64,000 bases of DNA from VRUE01 sp963727465 (GTDB taxonomy: Bacteria > Actinomycetota > Thermoleophilia > Solirubrobacterales > 70-9), in NCBI GenBank assembly GCA_963727465.1, contig CAVSGL010000003.1:186001-250000 (forward strand), in the 5' to 3' direction. Shown piece after piece: positions 21,190 through 28,785 of this stretch. The notes beneath the pieces are model-generated. The model ran no database searches. It was not told where the DNA came from and saw only the letters and a list, made by a program, of their open reading frames with translations. Numbering within the stretch: the first letter of the stretch is position 1; each line of letters begins with the position of its first letter. Both the position numbers and the translations under genes were made by a program.

Positions 21190-21453
21190 ATGTCGCTTGA
21201 GGTGACCTGCATCAACAAGCGCGGGGACCACTACGACCCCCACGAACGGATCAACCACATCGGCGGCGTCGGCTGGCGCCACACCCAGCAGCAGGGAATC
21301 GAAAACGTCGAAGCCTCCCCCCGGGCCTACTACGTCTCGGCCCCGGGCAGCAGTGTCTGGCTCACGATTGGCGTCCACAACGGTCACACGTATCTGACGA
21401 CCGAACCGGACGGCTCGACCCAGAACAACCTCCTCGCGCTCCCAGAGTGCTGA
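21190..21453 (+). CDS. DUF3892 protein
   Basis: This 87-residue protein reads SLEVTCINKRGDHYDPHERI, NHIGG and WRHTQQQGIENVE, with an ending THLTTEPD-like strand (TYLTTEPDG). These match DUF3892. AGAGGAG lies just upstream of the ATG. It is divergent from the gene at 20151-21134 and is a small accessory gene of unknown role. Confidence 0.75.
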   Translation: MSLEVTCINKRGDHYDPHERINHIGGVGWRHTQQQGIENVEASPRAYYVSAPGSSVWLTIGVHNGHTYLTTEPDGSTQNNLLALPEC

Positions 21454-21483
21454 CCCGCTCCCGGCCGACAGTTCGGCGAGCAG

Positions 21484-22517
21484 ATGGCTGACGCTCTGGT
21501 CTTCAGGAAGGCGCTCGAGAGGTCCGAGGAGTTCGGCTCAAATCGTCACCTCCTCCTTGGCAACGGCTTCAGCATCGCCTGCCGCCCCGAGTGCTTCAGC
21601 TACGGGCGACTTCTCGATGAAGCCGACCTCGGTGCCCTCTCGGTCGATGGCCCGGCGCTCTTTGACGCCGAGCAGACGACCGACTTCGAGGAGATCATCG
21701 CCTCGCTCCGCGTCGCGGCCCGGATGGCCGCCTTCTACGAGACCAGCGATCCCGACCTTGCAGCTCGGCTGCTCGAGGATGCCGATGCCCTCAAGGAGAC
21801 CCTCGCCGCCACGCTCGCCCGCAACCACCCCGACGACGTCGGCGAGATCGAAACCGAGCAGTACCGTGCGGCACGCCGCTTCCTCGCTCATTTCGGCCAC
21901 ATCTTCACCGTCAACTACGACCTCCTCCTCTACTGGACTCTGATGCAGGATGAGGAGCCGCCGATCCGCGCCGAATGACGGCTTCCGTGCCGATCCCGAC
22001 GATCCCGACGCCGAGTGGGTCGCCTGAGACAGCTACAAGCCCTATCGCCAGAACGTCTACTACCTGCTGCACGGCGGGCTGCATCTCTTCGAAAAGGGGC
22101 CGACCCTGAAGAAGCTGACCTTCAGCCGCACCGGCGTCGCGCTAATCACCCAGATCCGCGACGCGCTCGAGCGCGAGGCTTACCCACTCGTCGTCACCGA
22201 GGGGTCCAATGCCGAAAAGCACGCCCTGCATCCGCCACAACGACTACCTCTCCAAAGGTCTGCGCTCGCTTGCTGCCTGCGGAGGGTCGCTTTTCGTCCA
22301 CGGCCACTCCCTCGCGGAGAACGACGCCCACGTATACCGGGCGATCGGCGAAGAGGGCAAATTCAGCGCCCTCTTCGTCAGCCTCCACGGCGATCCCGAC
22401 AGCGAGGACAACGAAGCCATTCGTCAGCGCGCCGAGATGATCGCCGCGCAGCGCTCGCCCAAATCTCCCCTCGTCGCCAACTTCTACGACGCGGACTCCG
22501 CTCAGGTATGGGGCTAG
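21484..22517 (+). pseudogene. DUF4917 (SIR2-like fold) gene broken by frameshifts and a stop
   Basis: The N-terminal part (to 21978) has HLLLGNGFSIACRPECFSYG and FTVNYDLLLYW, typical of DUF4917. The reading continues in another frame as DGFRADPDDPDAEWVA, meets a TGA where TGG (Trp) is expected (22026), goes on as DSYKPYRQNVYYLLHGGLHL, and resumes from about 22209 with RHNDYLSKGL, LFVHGHSLAENDAHV and ALFVSLHGD. At least two frame changes plus one nonsense codon separate the parts. It is either a decayed gene or a stretch of base-call errors. Confidence 0.65.
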
Positions 22518-22572
22518 CGACAATGCCCGTCGCCGTCGGCCTCCAGCTCACCGAATCCGAGTCACTTCGTAG

Positions 22573-22609
22573 CCCGGCCGCATCACGGCCTGGTTCCTTT
22601 GCGGCCGGG
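22573..22609 (+). terminator. Stem-loop after the DUF4917 gene
   Basis: CCCGGCCGC at 22573-22581 pairs perfectly with GCGGCCGGG at 22601-22609. There is no T-run, so it is a terminator-like hairpin rather than a classical intrinsic terminator. Confidence 0.4.
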
Positions 22610-22692
22610 CGGCAAGCACCGCCGACAATTCAGGGTTCGCACCGCACCGGCATGCCCGGACGCGAAGCGGAGGACATGCCGCTTTATCTCCG

Positions 22693-22998
22693 GTGGGAGA
22701 AATTCGGCCCCGGATCCCTCAAGTGGGTATGGGAGATGCCCCGTATCCACCCGACGACTTCGGCGCGGCCTTCGACGCCACCGCCGCGCGCCTGCGCGCG
22801 GCGGTGGAGGGGCCTGCGCGGAGCCGCGGCCCTGGCCAGCGCGCGTCTGCGCCGCGATCGACCCGGCGTTGCGCTTCGACGGCTCACGAGCGGGTTTCCA
22901 GCGTGCCTGACCTGCCCGTCGTGGCCGAGGAGTTCCTGATCGGCGCTGTCGCCGCGATCTGGCCGACCGGCTCCACTGTGGCCGAGGCGGTGTGGTGA
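22693..22998 (+). pseudogene. Degraded copy of the HTH-less TetR_C-like gene
   Basis: PPDDFGAAFDATAARLRAAV is similar to PDDFTDAFQSAFARLQICVE in the gene at 23782. In another frame EPRPWPARVCAAIDPALRFD matches EPDWPGRVAAGIRAALEFAA of the same gene. The similarity is split over frames and stops early, so this is a relic paralogue. The rest of the 22518-23077 interval holds only the hairpin at 22573 and no other gene I can support. Confidence 0.5.
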
Positions 22999-23077
22999 CG
23001 TACCGGACTCTCGCGCGTAAAGACACTCGCGTTTATGATGCCTCCACGCCACCTTTGGGGAGGAGCGCAGCATCGCC

Positions 23078-23785
23078 ATGGATCCAAGCGTCTTGGGATC
23101 GGTCCGCCTCGGCTCGGGCCGGCGCCTGACCGGTCTGGGCCTGCCTCCGGAGCAGGTCGCGCTCGACCAGCGCCGCCGCATCCTCGCCGGCGCCGCCCGG
23201 GCGTTCGCTCGCCACGGCTACGGGAGAGCGACGGTCCGAATGATGATCGAGTCGGCCGGGGTGTCCCGCAGGACCTTCTATGAGCTCTTCGACGGCAAGG
23301 CGCACGCCTACCTCGATGCCCACGACGATGCCCTAGCACTCCTCACGGCGCGGGTCTGCGCGGCTGATGGCGGGGACGAGTGGGCCGAGCGCGTCGCCCG
23401 TGCCGTCTCTGCGGCCCTCTCCTACGCCACTTTCTCCCCCGAGCGAACCTCCCTGCTCCTCGCAGACGGCTTCGTCGCGGGGCCCTGGATGGCCCACGTC
23501 GAAGACGCGCTGCTCGCCCGCTTCGCTCCGGCGCTCCGTCTCGGTCGCGCCTTCGCAACCGCCAGACCCGCGAGTCTCGAGACGGCGATCCTCGGGGGCA
23601 TCGCCGGCGTCGTCGCCCGTCGCCTCACCGCCGGGCGCTCCTCGGACCTGCCGGCCGAGGCGCCGGGCCTCGCCGAATTCGCCCTCCTTCCCTACATCGG
23701 CCCCGAGGCCGCTCGCGTCGCCGTCCGGAGGGTCCTCCCTCAAACGGTCGGGAGAACCGGCCCGCCGTCTCTCCACACAACATGA
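23078..23785 (+). CDS. TetR-family transcriptional regulator
   Basis: This 235-residue protein has the TetR helix-turn-helix at about 30-80 (RRRILAGAARAFARHGYGRA, VRMMIESAGVSRRTFYELF). The ligand domain follows with FVAGPWMAHVEDALL and ends LPYIGPEAARVAVRR. It overlaps the next gene by 4 nt (ATGA), so the two are co-translated. Similar C-terminal sequence is found in three neighbouring genes, indicating local duplication. Confidence 0.85.
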   Translation: MDPSVLGSVRLGSGRRLTGLGLPPEQVALDQRRRILAGAARAFARHGYGRATVRMMIESAGVSRRTFYELFDGKAHAYLDAHDDALALLTARVCAADGGDEWAERVARAVSAALSYATFSPERTSLLLADGFVAGPWMAHVEDALLARFAPALRLGRAFATARPASLETAILGGIAGVVARRLTAGRSSDLPAEAPGLAEFALLPYIGPEAARVAVRRVLPQTVGRTGPPSLHTT

Positions 23786-24252
23786 GCGAAAGACAGCAGC
23801 TCCCCGACGACTTCACCGACGCCTTCCAGTCCGCCTTTGCCCGGCTGCAGATCTGTGTCGAGACAGCGTGCGCGCCGGAGCCGGATTGGCCGGGCCGGGT
23901 CGCGGCCGGCATCCGCGCCGCGCTCGAGTTCGCCGCCGCCCATCCTGACGACGCCGGTGTGCTGACCAACGACGCGCTGGCTCACGGCAGGGCGGGCTTC
24001 GAGCGCTACGACCGCATGCTCGACCACTTCGCCGTGGCGCTGCGCCCAGGACGCGACGAGCTGCCGCACGGCCACGATCTCCCCGCCGTCACCGACAAGG
24101 CGATGGTCGGCGGCCTCGCGAGCCTGATCGCCGCCCGCCTCGACACGGCGCCCGCTCTGCTGCCCCCTCTTGCCCCCGAGGCGATCCAGTTCGTGCTCAC
24201 GCCATACCTTGGAAGCGATGAAGCGCGCAGAGTCGGAAAGGAATCGGGCTAG
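23782..24252 (+). CDS. TetR_C-like protein lacking a helix-turn-helix
   Basis: A 156-residue protein that aligns by eye with the ligand-binding half of the neighbouring TetR proteins (WPGRVAAGIRAALEFAAAHP, GGLASLIAARLDTAPALL, FVLTPYLGSDEARRV) but has no DNA-binding domain. It starts inside the stop of the upstream TetR gene. It may form a heterodimer with, or act as a ligand sensor for, that regulator; this is inference. Its end overlaps the convergent TetR gene on the minus strand by 4 nt (CTAG serves both stops). Confidence 0.65.
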   Translation: MSERQQLPDDFTDAFQSAFARLQICVETACAPEPDWPGRVAAGIRAALEFAAAHPDDAGVLTNDALAHGRAGFERYDRMLDHFAVALRPGRDELPHGHDLPAVTDKAMVGGLASLIAARLDTAPALLPPLAPEAIQFVLTPYLGSDEARRVGKESG

Positions 24253-24878
24253 GCGACGGCCCGCAGGTGTCTGCGGCGGATCGCCTCGTCTGCCAGGCGA
24301 CCCGCCTCGCCGACCCCCACGAACGGGACGGCGAGCATGTAGACGATTTCCGGCAGCAGGCTCTCCAGCCGCGTCGCTTCGCCCGCCAGGATCGTCCGCT
24401 CGATCAGCGCTTCGGCGCCCGCCAGCGCCCCGCGCGCCGCGCTCGAAGGCGCATCGCTGCCAGACGATGCGCGACCCTGCTCGAGGAAATCCAGCAGCGC
24501 CGCCCGCGCGCTCGCGTGGAGGGTCGCCGCCCGGCCTCCGGCCAGCGGCGCCTCGACGATCGCCAGCTGCGCGAAGGCCGGCCGCTCGGCCATGACTCCG
24601 AGCAGCGCCGCGGCGCCGTCGCGCAGCATTGGCCCCCACGGCCGGTCGGGTGAGACGACCCCGTCGAGCGCCTGCCAGCCGAGCTCGACGACGCGCTCCA
24701 CCACCGCCCCGAGGCACTCGTCCAGGCCGGCGAACTCCCGCTCGAAGTCCACGCGCGAGACCCCGGCGGCGGCACAGACCTCATCCACCGTCGTGCGCTG
24801 CACCCCCTGCCCAGCGCAGCACTCCGCCATCCCAATCAGGATCCATTCGCGCTCAGGATGCAGTTCGGCAGGAGCCAC
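24249..24878 (-). CDS. TetR-like regulator
   Basis: The GTG at 24878 gives about 209 residues. The N-terminus (EREWILIGMAECCAGQGVQR, TVDEVCAAAGVSRVDFEREF, AGLDECL) is a TetR-type helix-turn-helix variant. The C-terminal half matches the neighbours (EIVYMLAVPFVGVGEAGRLA). The open frame continues much further upstream antisense to dprA, which I reject. It is probably a boundary gene just outside or at the edge of the conjugative element. Confidence 0.7.
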   Translation of the reverse strand: MAPAELHPEREWILIGMAECCAGQGVQRTTVDEVCAAAGVSRVDFEREFAGLDECLGAVVERVVELGWQALDGVVSPDRPWGPMLRDGAAALLGVMAERPAFAQLAIVEAPLAGGRAATLHASARAALLDFLEQGRASSGSDAPSSAARGALAGAEALIERTILAGEATRLESLLPEIVYMLAVPFVGVGEAGRLADEAIRRRHLRAVA

Positions 24879-25021
24879 GTTCTGTAAACGCGATTGTGCA
24901 CCCCTGCCGCTGAATTTCAAGACTGCCCAGTACCCGACTGACGACGGGGACCTTGGTTCCGCCGAGCCGGGGGAAACCGCTCCCCGCCTCTCTACCTCCT
25001 CGACCACCCCACGGCCGCTGC

Positions 25022-25090
25022 GCCGCACCCCGATCCTGGCACGCCTGCGGCGTGCGCCTGCGGGGCGGCGGCTCCGCGCCCGGCGGGGCC
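25022..25090 (+). promoter_or_regulatory. Structured 5' leader, family A, before dprA
   Basis: An outer stem CCCCG (25028-25032) pairs with CGGGG (25061-25065). An inner stem GCACGCC/GGCGTGC (25039-25055) carries a TGC loop. A second hairpin GGCTCCGC/GCGGGGCC (25070-25090) ends 21 nt before the ATG, followed by AAGGAGGA. Closely related structures precede comM and parB. Confidence 0.65.
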
Positions 25091-25111
25091 ACGACCGAAG
25101 GAGGAACTCCG

Positions 25112-26230
25112 ATGCCCGAACCTCTTGCCTGTCCAGTCTGTCTGCGCCGCACTTGGCTCCTAGGCCGCCTTGCCCCCTACATCGAGCGAGCCGCCGTCGG
25201 TGCCCCGGCCCGTCGCGCGCCCGAGTTGCTGCGCCTGGGCTGCCGCGAACTCGCCGAGACCGTCGCCCCTGATGCGACCGCACAGATCCTTGAGGACGTC
25301 GAATCGATGTCCGCTCAGCAGATGCACTCCGAGCTCGACCAGGCCGGCTGCTGGGCGATCTGTCGCCACGACGGCCTCTTCCCGTCGGGACTCGCCGATG
25401 CAGAGGACGCTCCCTGGGCGTTGATCGGCAGGGGAGAGGTGGGCCTGTTGGCCCGCCTCGTGCCCGACGAGGCGGTCGCGCTCGTCGGCGCCCGCCGGGC
25501 CACGACCTATGGCCGCGAGGTCGCCCGCGAGCTCGGCCGCGACCTCGCGCGGGCGGGCCTCCCGGTCGTCGGCGGCCTCGCCTTCGGCATCGACGCCTGC
25601 GCCCACCGGGGAGCGCTCGAAGCCGGGCTGACCGTCGCCGTGCTCGGCTGCGGCGCCGACGTCGCCTATCCCGCCGCGCACCGCTCACTCTGGCGTCGCA
25701 TCGGCGAAAGCGGCCTGGTGCTCGCCGAGCTGCCGCCCGGCTGCGGCGCCTGGCGCTGGACCTTCTCGGCTCGGAACCGAATCATCGCGGCGCTGGCGGG
25801 AATGACCGTCGTCGTCGAGGCCTCCGAGCGCTCAGGCTCGCTCGCGACCGCGGAAACGGCCTTGGATCTGGGCCGCCTTCTCGGCGCCGTGCCCGGGCCG
25901 GTCGGCTCCCGAGTGTCGAAGGGGCCCAACGGGCTGCTCGCCGGCGGCGCCTGCCTGGTCCGCGACGCCCAGGACGTGCTCGACGCGATGCTCGGCCCCG
26001 GGGCGCGCCGGATCGAGCGCTGCGGCCCCGGGCTCGACCGAGACCAGCGGGCCGTCCTCGAGGCGGTCGAACTCGGCTATGAGACCTGCGACAAGGTCGC
26101 CACCGAGCTTGGGATGTCCGGCCCCGAGGCCGCTGGCTCGCTCGCCGACCTCGAGTCGCTCGGCTACGTCGACTGCTCGATGGTCGGCGTCTACTCCCGC
26201 ACGGACCTGGAACCCCCGGCGGGCGCGTAG
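25112..26230 (+). CDS. dprA: DprA/Smf-like DNA-processing protein
   Basis: This 372-residue protein has a Rossmann-type DprA core: EAVALVGARRATTYGREVAR, LPVVGGLAFGIDACAHRGAL, TVAVLGCGADVAYPAAHRSL, then LAELPPG and ARNRIIAALAG with VVVEASERSGSLATA. DprA loads RecA on incoming single-stranded DNA in transformation. Here it heads the left arm of a conjugative element, so a role in handling transferred strands is likely (inference). The N-terminus has a short CPVC segment and the C-terminus a winged-helix-like region (ATELGMSGPEAAGSLADLES). The ATG follows AAGGAGGA and a two-hairpin leader. Confidence 0.85.
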   Translation: MPEPLACPVCLRRTWLLGRLAPYIERAAVGAPARRAPELLRLGCRELAETVAPDATAQILEDVESMSAQQMHSELDQAGCWAICRHDGLFPSGLADAEDAPWALIGRGEVGLLARLVPDEAVALVGARRATTYGREVARELGRDLARAGLPVVGGLAFGIDACAHRGALEAGLTVAVLGCGADVAYPAAHRSLWRRIGESGLVLAELPPGCGAWRWTFSARNRIIAALAGMTVVVEASERSGSLATAETALDLGRLLGAVPGPVGSRVSKGPNGLLAGGACLVRDAQDVLDAMLGPGARRIERCGPGLDRDQRAVLEAVELGYETCDKVATELGMSGPEAAGSLADLESLGYVDCSMVGVYSRTDLEPPAGA

Positions 26231-26259
26231 GCGCGACCCCAGAAAGGAGGAGACACACC

Positions 26260-27165
26260 ATGAAGCCCTTCACCTTCGACCGCGTCAAGGCTGAGCGCTC
26301 GATCACCGACCCCGATGGCGCCCTCTGGCCCGTCAACGCCTACTCGGACGCCGACGAGCTCAACAACCTCGTCGACGACGCCCTGACCAGCGAAGCCATC
26401 GCCCGCGAGGACCCGGGTGCCTTCTTCGCGATCTACCCGATGTCGCTCTCGGAACCCGATCCCCAGGTCGCGGTCAGCCTCGGCCCTGGCCCGGCGCTTC
26501 TCGGCAACCCGCTGAAGCTGCGCGAACAGGACGGCGAGGGCCCGGTCGACTTCACCCTGCGCCTGCTCGATGAGTTGACCGCCGAGGCGAACGAGCTGGC
26601 CACAGGGCCGTCGTCGTCTCCCGCTTGCGAGGCGCCGACGAACCTGAACCTCCGCTGCCGGGACTGCTGCAGCGAAGAGGCGGCGCTGACCGATCGCGGC
26701 ACCCGTATGGAGTGCGGCAACTGCGGTGCCTTCTTCCATCGCGAGCAGGCGCTGGTGACGATCGGCGAAGTGGAGGAGGGTCAGGCCCCGGACGCCGAGG
26801 CGAGCGAGTCTGGATCGGTCACCGTCTCCCCGCAGCACCTCGACGCCCGGACCGGCTGGCCGGCCGAGGTCCGAGTCGACCGTCCCGAGCAGCTCGACGA
26901 GCTGGTCCGGCTCGCCGCGAACGCGGAGATCGGTCTCACCGTCTACGAGGAGGCGCCCTGCACCTGCAGCCCGTCGCGCGGCTGCCCGCAGTGCTTCGAT
27001 CGCGCCGACGCCTTGGTCGGCGCGACGGTGCGCGACGGCGATGGCTGCGAATGGGAGGTAGCGGAGGCCGGCGAAGAGGACTGTTTTCCCTCCGTCAACG
27101 GCGGGCCTGGCGCTCGATACTCGGCAAGGCCAAGCGATGTCGAGGTGCTGCATGAACCGGCCTAG
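26260..27165 (+). CDS. Unknown protein with zinc-ribbon-like Cys pairs
   Basis: This 301-residue protein follows GAAAGGAGG. Two cysteine clusters are visible: LRCRDCCSEEAAL with MECGNCGAFFHRE (about 127-165) and EAPCTCSPSRGCPQCFDRAD (about 228-250), both resembling zinc ribbons. The N-terminus (YSDADELNNLVDDALTSEAI) is acidic. The last codons overlap the original start of the following zinc-ribbon gene, which the IS element interrupts. It lies 29 nt after dprA and is presumably in the same operon. No family is recognised. Confidence 0.7.
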   Translation: MKPFTFDRVKAERSITDPDGALWPVNAYSDADELNNLVDDALTSEAIAREDPGAFFAIYPMSLSEPDPQVAVSLGPGPALLGNPLKLREQDGEGPVDFTLRLLDELTAEANELATGPSSSPACEAPTNLNLRCRDCCSEEAALTDRGTRMECGNCGAFFHREQALVTIGEVEEGQAPDAEASESGSVTVSPQHLDARTGWPAEVRVDRPEQLDELVRLAANAEIGLTVYEEAPCTCSPSRGCPQCFDRADALVGATVRDGDGCEWEVAEAGEEDCFPSVNGGPGARYSARPSDVEVLHEPA

Positions 27166-28184
27166 ATGGTTGATTCCACGGCGCCCCGGTCGGCAGGGCG
27201 GTTCCGCGGAACCGCCCCAGGCGTCGTAGTCGAGGATTTCAATGCAGAGAGGCCGAAGTCGGCGGTACTCAAGTCACCGTCGACCGAAAGGCCACGATGC
27301 ACGCCGACCTCGACACTCTCTGCACCGTCGTTTATTGCACGGCGGACGATCTCCTGCCTGAGAAGCCCGGAAACGCCCGCCGCCGAGTCACCGACGCCGA
27401 GGTCACGACCCTCTGCGTCGCCCAGGCGATCATGGGCATCCCCTCCGATCGCCGCTTCCTCGCCGTTGCCCGCAAGCGCCTTTGCCACCTCTTCCCCGAG
27501 CTGCCCCAACAGCCCGGCTTCCACAAGCGCAGGGCGCGCCTGGCCGAGACGATCGAGTGGCTCATCGGCGTTTTCGCCGCCTCCTCGCCGGGCTTCGACG
27601 ACGACATGCTGCTCATCGACTCCACCCCTGTGGAGTGCGCCCGCTCGGTCGAGACCACACGGCGCTCGGCGCTCGGCGATGCCGCCGACTACGGCTACTG
27701 CGCCTCGCATTCCCGCTTCTTTTGGGGCTTTCGCCTGCACGGCCTCTTCGCCCCCGACGGCACTCCCCGCGCCTTCACGCTCGCCTCTCCCAAGCGCGAC
27801 GAGCGCGAGGTCGGGGTCGAGCTGCTCGAACGGGCGAACAGAGCCGGCGGGGAGACCGTCATCGGGGACAAGGGCTATGCCGGACGAGAGTTCGCCGAGG
27901 CGCTCGGGGAGCTGGAGGCCACGATCGTCAGGCCGGCCCGCAAAGACGAGCCCGACAGCGCCCTGCACCTCGCTCCGATCCGCCAGCGGATCGAGTCGAT
28001 CTTCTGGACCTGCAAGGACATCCTTACCCTCGAGCGCCACGGCGCTCGCACCCTGCACAACCTGCGCGCTCGCATCGCTCAGCGCTTCCTGGCGCTGGCG
28101 GCGTGCGTCGCTCTCAACCACAGGCTCGGTCGTCCGAGCCGCGCCCTGGTCGACTACGTCGCCTGAGGGCGTGGAATCAACCAT
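27166..28184 (+). mobile_element. IS982-family insertion sequence, 1019 bp
   Basis: Perfect 15-bp terminal inverted repeats ATGGTTGATTCCACG / CGTGGAATCAACCAT bound one transposase gene. The element is flanked by CTAG on both sides (27162-27165 and 28185-28188), a 4-bp target duplication. That reading is supported because deleting the element and one copy restores an open frame. All features needed for activity look intact. Confidence 0.85.
27297..28166 (+). CDS. IS982-family DDE transposase
   Basis: This 289-residue protein begins HADLDTLCTVVYCTADDLLP, and the VTDAEVTTLCVAQAIMG block is typical of IS982 transposases. The DDE residues are seen in LLIDSTPVE (first Asp), VIGDKGYAG (second Asp) and RQRIESIFW (Glu). 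It ends 18 bp before the right inverted repeat. The length is normal for the family and no frame breaks are visible, so the element is probably active or recently active. Confidence 0.9.
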   Translation: MHADLDTLCTVVYCTADDLLPEKPGNARRRVTDAEVTTLCVAQAIMGIPSDRRFLAVARKRLCHLFPELPQQPGFHKRRARLAETIEWLIGVFAASSPGFDDDMLLIDSTPVECARSVETTRRSALGDAADYGYCASHSRFFWGFRLHGLFAPDGTPRAFTLASPKRDEREVGVELLERANRAGGETVIGDKGYAGREFAEALGELEATIVRPARKDEPDSALHLAPIRQRIESIFWTCKDILTLERHGARTLHNLRARIAQRFLALAACVALNHRLGRPSRALVDYVA

Positions 28185-28665
28185 CTAGTCGCGCTGAGCA
28201 CGCGGCAAGCGCCACCGGGCTCCACTGCCCCGAATGCGGCTCGCACGAGATCGCCTGCGAGCGTGAGGCAATCCTCGTGGCCCGCGTCGCCGAGTTGCGC
28301 GAGGGCGTCCTGATTCTCGCCGGCCCAACGGTCCCGCAGCCGCTCGATGACGTGTGCCTGGTCTGCGCGGAGTGCGCGACGGAGCTCCCGGGAGCCCAGT
28401 GGTCGGTGGAGCGATCTCAGGAGGTGCCCGATGGCAGCGAGCCGATGTCCGACGCTGACGCGCTCGAGGCTCTGGCCGCGGAGCTGAACGAACCGGGTGA
28501 GTGCAACGGGGCTGACCTCGGCGAGATGGCGGGCCGCCTCCTGTCCCGCACCGGCCGCCGGATTCCCGACCAGCCCGACGATGAGGGCATCTGGGGCTGA
28601 GGTCCCGGGAAAACACCTCCCTCGCCGCTCTTCTTCAGAGCACGCGCCAGCCGGGCAGGAGCCGC

Positions 28666-28730
28666 CCCCGGCATGGTCGCACGCCTTGGGCGTGCGTCGC
28701 CGGGGCGACGGCTCCGCGCCCGGCGGGGTC
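28666..28730 (+). promoter_or_regulatory. Structured 5' leader, family A, before comM
   Basis: An outer stem CCCCGGC (28666-28672) pairs with GCCGGGG (28699-28705). An inner stem CGCACGCC/GGCGTGCG closes at 28678-28696. The second hairpin GGCTCCGC/GCGGGGTC (28710-28730) ends 19 nt before the ATG at 28750. The outer stem is two pairs longer than in the dprA leader, with both sides changed together, and one G-C pair of hairpin 2 is G-U here. Confidence 0.65.
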
Positions 28731-28749
28731 ACTACGAGAGGAGCAACCG

Positions 28750-28785
28750 ATGACCAACTTCACCCCCCGAGCCCACCGATGCTGA
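28750..28785 (+). CDS. Possible 11-codon leader ORF coupled to comM
   Basis: The only Shine-Dalgarno (AGAGGAG) after the leader serves ATG 28750, which encodes MTNFTPRAHRC and ends at TGA 28783-28785. The comM ATG (28779) lies inside its last codons and has no ribosome site of its own, so comM may be translated by reinitiation. A miscounted C-run at 28764-28769 could alter this reading. Confidence 0.35.
   Translation: MTNFTPRAHRC

Larger units (their letters stand above)
27152..28600 (+). pseudogene. Zinc-ribbon protein gene interrupted by an IS982-family element
   Basis: Removing 27166-28184 and one CTAG copy joins ATG AAC CGG CCT AGT in frame with the part at 28189-28600. This restores a protein of about 140 residues that starts MNRPSRAEHAASATGLHCPE and continues CGSHEIACE, with a second Cys pair in DVCLVCAECATELPG. 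The insertion follows codon 4. The start overlaps the end of the upstream gene by 14 nt, so the two were translationally coupled. The downstream part lacks its own good start, so the gene is probably inactive. Its last residues (TGRRIPDQPDDEG) are acidic. Confidence 0.7.

Noticed and set aside
24900..25020. attL candidate next to dprA
   Set aside because: I looked for the tRNA-Arg 3' sequence (GATTCGAACCTGC core) here and across 15-25 kb and found no match, so no site is claimed.
24879..25688. Upstream extension of the minus-strand TetR-like gene antisense to dprA
   Set aside because: The extension is Arg/Gly/Pro-rich and exactly complementary to the well-supported dprA; a GTG at 24878 gives a normal TetR length.
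27166..28184. Long frames reading through the IS ends on both strands (proteins starting VDST and ending ESTI)
   Set aside because: These arise because the inverted repeats are symmetrical; the real transposase is the 289-residue frame with the DDE motif.
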